Source of the DNA: Xylanimonas oleitrophica
Lineage (GTDB): Bacteria; Actinomycetota; Actinomycetes; Actinomycetales; Cellulomonadaceae
Direction: 5' to 3'
Assembly: GCF_003244315.1 (NCBI RefSeq)
Contig: NZ_QKWH01000004.1
Coordinates: 62,001-126,000, forward strand
DNA length: 64,000 bases
This document shows, piece after piece, positions 59,597-64,000 of this stretch. Made by a program: the position numbers and the translations under genes. Below the pieces are notes generated by a model that had not been told where the DNA came from, ran no database searches, and saw nothing but the letters and a program-made list of their open reading frames with translations. Each line of letters opens with the position of its first letter. Position 1 is the first letter of the stretch.

Positions 59597-61726
59597 TTGC
59601 ATCGAGCGGCAGCGGCGTTGACGGCTGCTCTGCTGGCTCTGGTGGGGGCGCTGTTCGTCGTCGTCGACCAGGGGTACGACGCCAGGATCGCGAGGGACGC
59701 GGCGCGGACGCCGCACGTCGTCGACCCCTCGACGCCCGCAGCGCAGGACGCGGTCGCCTGGTACACGTGGCGAGGCGATGCGCTCGGTGTCCTCGATGCA
59801 CAGGTCCTGTACCTCGCTGTCACGGACCCGGGTGCGCCTCCGCCTCCGGGGCTCCCCGAATGGCCCGCAGCCGGTGACGTGTGGGCGTCGCCGGCTCTTC
59901 TCGAGCTCGAAGGGTCACAGGCGTACGTCGCTCGTTATGGCAGCCTCGCCGGCGTCATCCAGCTGGCGTCCCTGGTGGACGACGGTGAGCGGATCGCGTA
60001 CGTCGGCGTCCGCGCAGAGGACGTCACTCCGCCGCACCACTGGGTGCCCATCACGGGATTCGGCGTAGAGCCGAGGGCTGACGGGGGCGGATATCTCGGA
60101 GCAGCCCTCTACCACGGCACCAAGCGGAGCCTGGTGATGGGCCTCGTGCTGTTCGGCGTCGCTCCGGCGCTGGTGGCAGCGATCGCACTGCTGTCGCTCG
60201 GTGCGGAGGAACGACGACGACACCTGGCGCAGGTCCAGGCGATGGGAGGTTCGCCCCGGCAGCTGAGGGCAGCGCTCCTGCGCGTCTTCCTCGGCCCGGC
60301 AGCCGTCGGGTCTGGCCTGGTGACGCTGCTTCTCGTCGCCTCGACGTACTGCACCTGGCGTGTGCCGATCGCCGGCATCTCGGTACCGGGAGCGGACTAC
60401 GGTTCCCTGACAGGGATCGGGGCGCTCCTCGCCGTCGGGCTTCTCGCTGCGGCGGCGGTCGTCGCGCTGGTCCTGTGGCTCCATCGCGCGGCGACGCTCC
60501 CTCGTGTGGGGCAGGGGAGCGCTCCCCGGCCCGTGGGTGCCCGTGGTCTCTGGGTCCTGCTGCTGTGCGTGGACCTCGCCCTCGCGAACTGGGGCTACGC
60601 GTTCTTCTACACCACCGATCCGAGCCTTGCCTCGTTCATCTCCCTCTCCGCCTGCGCGGTGGCACTCGTGCTGCTGGTCCCGACGATGGGGGTCGTCACG
60701 TCCGGGCTCGGGCGGGTGCTGGGAGCGCTCGCGCTCCGGACCGGTTCCGGCCCGGTGCTCGTCGGGGCGCGAGAGGTCCAGCACGTCCCTCGGGCGACCA
60801 CGAGGATCACATCGGTGATCGCCATGGCGATCGTGCTCTCGGCGCAGCTGCAGGTGTGGGGGAGCCAGTCGGCGCCGAGCTTCCGCGAGGCGGTGGCGTC
60901 CGACAGGGTGAACGCGGACCTCTCGATGCTCGTCGACCTCAGCACCGAGGAGCGTGCGGCCCGGGCCCGCCTGTTCGACGATCGACCGGCCGGGACAGGC
61001 TTCGTCGCTCTCGGAGGGGAAGGACTCCCCGACCGCGTCCTGGGCGACTGCGAAGTACTGGTGCACGTCTTCGGAGAGTGCCCCGAGAGCCCGAAGCCGC
61101 TGGAGGCGTTCCGCGGCGCGGCTGCCCCGCAGGTGTGGCTGTGGGGCCTGGCCCCCGACGCCGTGGTCGAGCGGGCTGACGGCGATGCGCTCGCCGAGGC
61201 CACCCTGCTCGCGGCGGTGTCCCTGGACGGGAGGCCTATCTCTCAGGACGCGCTGCTCCGAGAGCTGGGCCAGAGAGTCCTGCCGCCACCACGGGTAGCG
61301 ATCCCCCAGGAGGAGACGATCGTGGGGGCGTGGCTCGGTGTCGACAAGGCACGGTGGTACGCCGTCGGCGGTCTGCTGGCGCTCGTGATCTCGCTGGCTC
61401 TCGCGGCGTTGAGCTCTTTGGCCGAGGTCGAGAAGATGGCGGCACGCCACGGCGTCGTCGCGTTCTACGGGGCGCGACGACGGCACTTCCTGAGCTTCGC
61501 GCTCACCCTCGTGGGGGTGCCTGCGGCTGTCGCTGCTGCTCTGGGTGCCTGCGTGGCGGTGCTGATGTCATGGGCGCCGACGTCCGTGCCCGGTGCCGTG
61601 GTCCGCATGCCCTTCGACAGCGTGCTGCTCATGCTTGCCGTCGCTGCCGTGTACAGCGCCGGGGTGAGCGTCGTCGCGGCGCTCCGCATCGCCGGACGCC
61701 GTGGTGCGAGGGCGTTGTCCGTGTGA
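59597..61726 (+). CDS. FtsX-type ABC permease, large
   Basis: A 709-residue membrane protein starting at a TTG with GGGGAG 4 bases upstream. It has an N-terminal helix (about 7-24), an extracellular domain (about 25-175), helices near 177-200 followed by EERRRHLAQVQAMGGSPRQLRA (the FtsX coupling motif), and three pairs of later helices. A second extracellular domain (about 420-590) precedes the last FtsX part. Unlike the permease at 23923 it is larger and its C-terminal FtsX motif is weak (EVEKMAARHGVVAFYGARRRH). A 20-codon frame, GTG at 59559 to TGA at 59621, overlaps both genes and may couple translation. Confidence 0.82.
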   Translation: MHRAAAALTAALLALVGALFVVVDQGYDARIARDAARTPHVVDPSTPAAQDAVAWYTWRGDALGVLDAQVLYLAVTDPGAPPPPGLPEWPAAGDVWASPALLELEGSQAYVARYGSLAGVIQLASLVDDGERIAYVGVRAEDVTPPHHWVPITGFGVEPRADGGGYLGAALYHGTKRSLVMGLVLFGVAPALVAAIALLSLGAEERRRHLAQVQAMGGSPRQLRAALLRVFLGPAAVGSGLVTLLLVASTYCTWRVPIAGISVPGADYGSLTGIGALLAVGLLAAAAVVALVLWLHRAATLPRVGQGSAPRPVGARGLWVLLLCVDLALANWGYAFFYTTDPSLASFISLSACAVALVLLVPTMGVVTSGLGRVLGALALRTGSGPVLVGAREVQHVPRATTRITSVIAMAIVLSAQLQVWGSQSAPSFREAVASDRVNADLSMLVDLSTEERAARARLFDDRPAGTGFVALGGEGLPDRVLGDCEVLVHVFGECPESPKPLEAFRGAAAPQVWLWGLAPDAVVERADGDALAEATLLAAVSLDGRPISQDALLRELGQRVLPPPRVAIPQEETIVGAWLGVDKARWYAVGGLLALVISLALAALSSLAEVEKMAARHGVVAFYGARRRHFLSFALTLVGVPAAVAAALGACVAVLMSWAPTSVPGAVVRMPFDSVLLMLAVAAVYSAGVSVVAALRIAGRRGARALSV

Positions 61727-61778
61727 AGAGGTGGACGGCGCCCGCCGCCGGCTTCTCGCACGGGATGGACGGTCGCCG

Positions 61779-62444
61779 TCAGCGGCGCACGATCCCGTGC
61801 TGGTAGGCCCACACCACGGTCTGCAGGCGGTCGCGGGTGCCGATCTTGGCCATGGCCCGGCCCAGGTGGGACTTCACGGTGCTGGTCTCGACCACGAGCT
61901 CGCGGGCGATCTCGGCGTTGGACATGCCCCGGGCGAGGAGCTGGACGATCTGGGTCTCGCGGGCCGTGAGGGGTTCTGCGAGGTCGGCGTCGGGCAGCGC
62001 GGGCGGGGTGCGGCGGGCGAACTCGGTGATGACACGCCGGGTCACGCTGCCGTCCACGAGCCCTTCACCGGCGGCCAGGCGGCGCACGGCGGCCACCAGG
62101 TCCTCGGGCTCGGTGTCCTTGAGCACGAACCCGCTGGCGCCGGCCTCCAGCGCCCCGAACACGTACTCGTCGAGGTCGAACGTGGTGACCACGAGCACGG
62201 CCGGGGCGGGGCGGCCGTCGGGGCGGGCCTCCTGGAGGATCGCGCGAGTGGCGGCGAGCCCGTCGCCGCCGGGCATGCGCACGTCCATGCACACGACGTC
62301 GGGCGCGGTGCGCCGCACCTCGCGCACCGCCGTCGGGCCGTCCCCGGCCTCGCCCACCACCTCGATGTCACCGGCCTGCTCGAGGAACACCCGGAACCCT
62401 GCCCGGACCACGGCCTGGTCGTCGGCCAGCACCACGCGGATCAC
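61779..62444 (-). CDS. NarL/LuxR-family response regulator
   Basis: A 221-residue regulator. Receiver with DD at 8-9, phospho-acceptor Asp54 in VCMDVRMP and Lys in GFVLKDTE. The LuxR helix-turn-helix is LTARETQIVQLLARGMSNAEI near 156 with VKSHLGRAMAKIG. It overlaps its kinase gene by 4 bases and is convergent with the ABC permease, 52 bases apart. A role in control of that exporter is likely from position, as with the similar module at 50-55 kb. Confidence 0.94.
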   Translation of the reverse strand: MIRVVLADDQAVVRAGFRVFLEQAGDIEVVGEAGDGPTAVREVRRTAPDVVCMDVRMPGGDGLAATRAILQEARPDGRPAPAVLVVTTFDLDEYVFGALEAGASGFVLKDTEPEDLVAAVRRLAAGEGLVDGSVTRRVITEFARRTPPALPDADLAEPLTARETQIVQLLARGMSNAEIARELVVETSTVKSHLGRAMAKIGTRDRLQTVVWAYQHGIVRR

Positions 62445-63745
62445 TGCCTGCCCTCCTCGTCCTCGTCCTCGTCGTCGACGGCGTCCGGCGGCGTGCTCCG
62501 GGTCTGCGGCACCGTCAGGCGCACGGCCCAGCCGCCGGCGGGCGTCGGGCCGGCGTCGAGCGTGCCGCCCACGAGGGTGGCGCGCTCCCGCATCCCCACC
62601 AGGCCGGCGCCGGTGCGGTTGCGGCCGTCGTCCGTGGGCGGGGCGGGCGAGGGGTCGTTGACCACCTCGAGCACCACGTCCGTTCCGCCGGTGCTCAGCC
62701 CCACCCGCACCGGGGCGCCGGGGGCGTGCTGGCGGGCGTTGGCGAGCGCCTCCTGCGTCACCCGGTACAGGGCGGCGTCGGCGAGCGGCCCGAGCTGCGG
62801 CGCCGGGCCGCTGCGCCGCAGCACGACGTCGTCGCCGAGCGTGCGAGCGTCCGTGACCAGCCCGTCCAGGTCGGCCGTGCCGGGCACGGGAGCGGTGCCG
62901 TCGTCACCCTCCCGGAGCAGGCCCACCACCTGGCGGAGGTTGTCGAGGGTCTCCTTGCCCTGGGAACGGATCCAGGCGGCGCCGGCGCGGGCCGCGTCGG
63001 GGTCCTGGTCCACGAGCCGTTCCACCGCGGCCGCCTGCACCACCATCCCGGACAGGTGGTGGGCGGCGACGTCGTGCAGCTCGCGCGCCATCCGCCCGCG
63101 CTCGGCGACGACGGCGGCCCGAGCGGCGTCGTGCTGGGCCCGGACCGCCTCCGCCGCCCGCAGCCGCACCAGGTCCAGGTACCGGCGGCGGGTGGCCGTC
63201 CACACGCCGACCAGGGCCGCACCCGGGTAGCTGATGGCTGCGGTCGCGAGGCCGAGGAGCGCGAGCTGCGGCAGGGACGGCGACCCGGCGGGGGCCACGG
63301 CCACGGCCGCCGCGGCCTCCAGCACGGCGGCGGCACCGGTCACCGCCAGGGCCCGGCGCACGGGCATCAGCGTGCCGAGGGTGTAGCCGACGACCAGGGG
63401 CGCCAGCCCGCGCACGCTGAAGTCCGCGGGCGCCGCCGCCACGAGCGCCACCTGGAGCGCGACGACGACGCCCAGGGCGAGCAGAGGACGCGTGCGCCGC
63501 AGCGCGATCGCCGCCGCCTGCACCGTGCACAGCGCCACGACGGCGCTCGGGTGCTGCACCACGATGCCCTCCAGCGCGGCCAGCTCGTCCAGCGTGAGCG
63601 CCAGCGTGACGAGCGTGAGGACGGCGACGACGGCCGCCAGCACGGCGTCCCGCGCCGGCACGCCGACCACCCCGAGGCGGGTGAGCAGCGCGTCGACGCG
63701 GGACGGGCGCGGTGGCGCGAGGTCCTCGACGGAGCGGCGGTCCAT
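62441..63745 (-). CDS. DesK/NarL-type sensor histidine kinase
   Basis: A 434-residue kinase. Four to six helices (about 35-185) form the membrane sensor. HisKA_3 carries phospho-acceptor His224 in ARELHDVAAHHLS. The HATPase domain has YRVTQEALANARQHA and GAGLVGMRERATL. The C-terminus is a highly acidic tail (DAVDDEDEDEEGRQ), an odd feature. It precedes its response regulator with a 4-base overlap. The sensor resembles that of many orphan actinobacterial kinases, so no signal can be given. Confidence 0.93.
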   Translation of the reverse strand: MDRRSVEDLAPPRPSRVDALLTRLGVVGVPARDAVLAAVVAVLTLVTLALTLDELAALEGIVVQHPSAVVALCTVQAAAIALRRTRPLLALGVVVALQVALVAAAPADFSVRGLAPLVVGYTLGTLMPVRRALAVTGAAAVLEAAAAVAVAPAGSPSLPQLALLGLATAAISYPGAALVGVWTATRRRYLDLVRLRAAEAVRAQHDAARAAVVAERGRMARELHDVAAHHLSGMVVQAAAVERLVDQDPDAARAGAAWIRSQGKETLDNLRQVVGLLREGDDGTAPVPGTADLDGLVTDARTLGDDVVLRRSGPAPQLGPLADAALYRVTQEALANARQHAPGAPVRVGLSTGGTDVVLEVVNDPSPAPPTDDGRNRTGAGLVGMRERATLVGGTLDAGPTPAGGWAVRLTVPQTRSTPPDAVDDEDEDEEGRQ

Positions 63746-63767
63746 GCGTGAATCCTCGCAGCCGGTC

Positions 63768-64000
63768 TCAGTACGACACGCTGGGGGCCAGCAGGCGGTA
63801 GGTCACGGCGAACCACGCCACGACGCCCAGCGCCAGCACGATCAGGACCCCGCCGGTGACGCGGCGCCAGCCGGCACGACGGCGCACGTCGCCCACCACG
63901 CGCAGCACTGCCGGCACCAGGCCGAGCACCCCGAGCGCCTGGAGGCCCTGGAGCCCGCGCAGCGCCACCGTGGGCACCTCGGCGAAGCTCATCACGGCCA
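63768..64000 (-). CDS. C-terminal membrane part of a larger protein (5' end outside window)
   Basis: A frame open to the right edge; about 77 residues are visible. It has two hydrophobic segments, ALGVLGLVPAVLRVV and TGGVLIVLALGVVAWFAVTY, separated by a basic loop (DVRRRAGWRR). A pair of C-terminal helices like this closes many actinobacterial serine beta-lactamase-like (CubicO) hydrolases, but the catalytic part is not visible, so the assignment is a guess. It could be co-transcribed with the kinase, 22 bases downstream. Confidence 0.4.
   Translation of the reverse strand, partial: AVMSFAEVPTVALRGLQGLQALGVLGLVPAVLRVVGDVRRRAGWRRVTGGVLIVLALGVVAWFAVTYRLLAPSVSY

Overview
The window is very high in G+C, almost every codon ends in G or C, and GTG starts, MsiK-style sugar ABC operons without an ATPase gene, and MmyB-type regulators are common. 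This points to an actinobacterium of the order Micrococcales, most like Promicromonosporaceae or Cellulomonadaceae. That placement is an inference from gene content. No rRNA, CRISPR array or replication origin was seen. Many genes lack a Shine-Dalgarno sequence and instead carry a TANNNT-type -10 box six to eight bases before the start codon, which suggests leaderless mRNAs.

Layout. 1-10.4 kb is core: a partial lipid kinase, serS with a HAD phosphatase, methionine aminopeptidase, an AglEFG-like sugar transporter, a DUF805 protein, a Ppx/GppA phosphatase and an EamA exporter. tRNA-Ser(GCT) and tRNA-Arg(ACG) follow. From the 3' end of tRNA-Arg to about 15.9 kb lies a scar-like region. It has a 105-base direct repeat of the tRNA end, broken genes (isochorismatase, GlxA/AraC regulator, ribbon-helix-helix protein, methyltransferase, IS5 transposase tail) and the C-terminal end of a polymorphic toxin with its immunity gene.

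16-32 kb looks like a recruited catabolic/stress region. It holds an AtzA/TrzA-like amidohydrolase, three SDR oxidoreductases with a flavin reductase, an MmyB-type regulator, a DUF1330 protein and a MacB-like ABC pair. Next comes an SDR-NhaA-SDR operon in which both SDRs lack the catalytic lysine and the NhaA thioredoxin-like tail lacks cysteines. It ends with an amidohydrolase-like protein that has lost its barrel and is fused to an Atu4866 domain. The intact set (16-21 kb) and the degenerate set (26-30.5 kb) look like a paralogous pair.

32-46 kb is carbohydrate and regulatory. There is a MarR/quinone oxidoreductase pair with clear operators, a LacI-controlled uptake operon with a GH43 enzyme, an aldo/keto reductase, a GGDEF-EAL protein, a LysR regulator and a lipoprotein. 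44.5-50.3 kb is a LacI-headed binding-protein ABC operon of the iron/polyamine/phosphonate type that ends in a metallo-beta-lactamase-fold phosphodiesterase. 50.4-54.8 kb is a DesK/NarL-type two-component system with a NatAB-like ABC exporter. 55-58.7 kb carries a voltage-gated-type ion channel, an MFS transporter and a DUF5937-type ArsR regulator. 58.9-63.7 kb is an FtsX-type ABC exporter facing a second two-component system. A membrane-anchored C-terminal fragment runs off the right edge.
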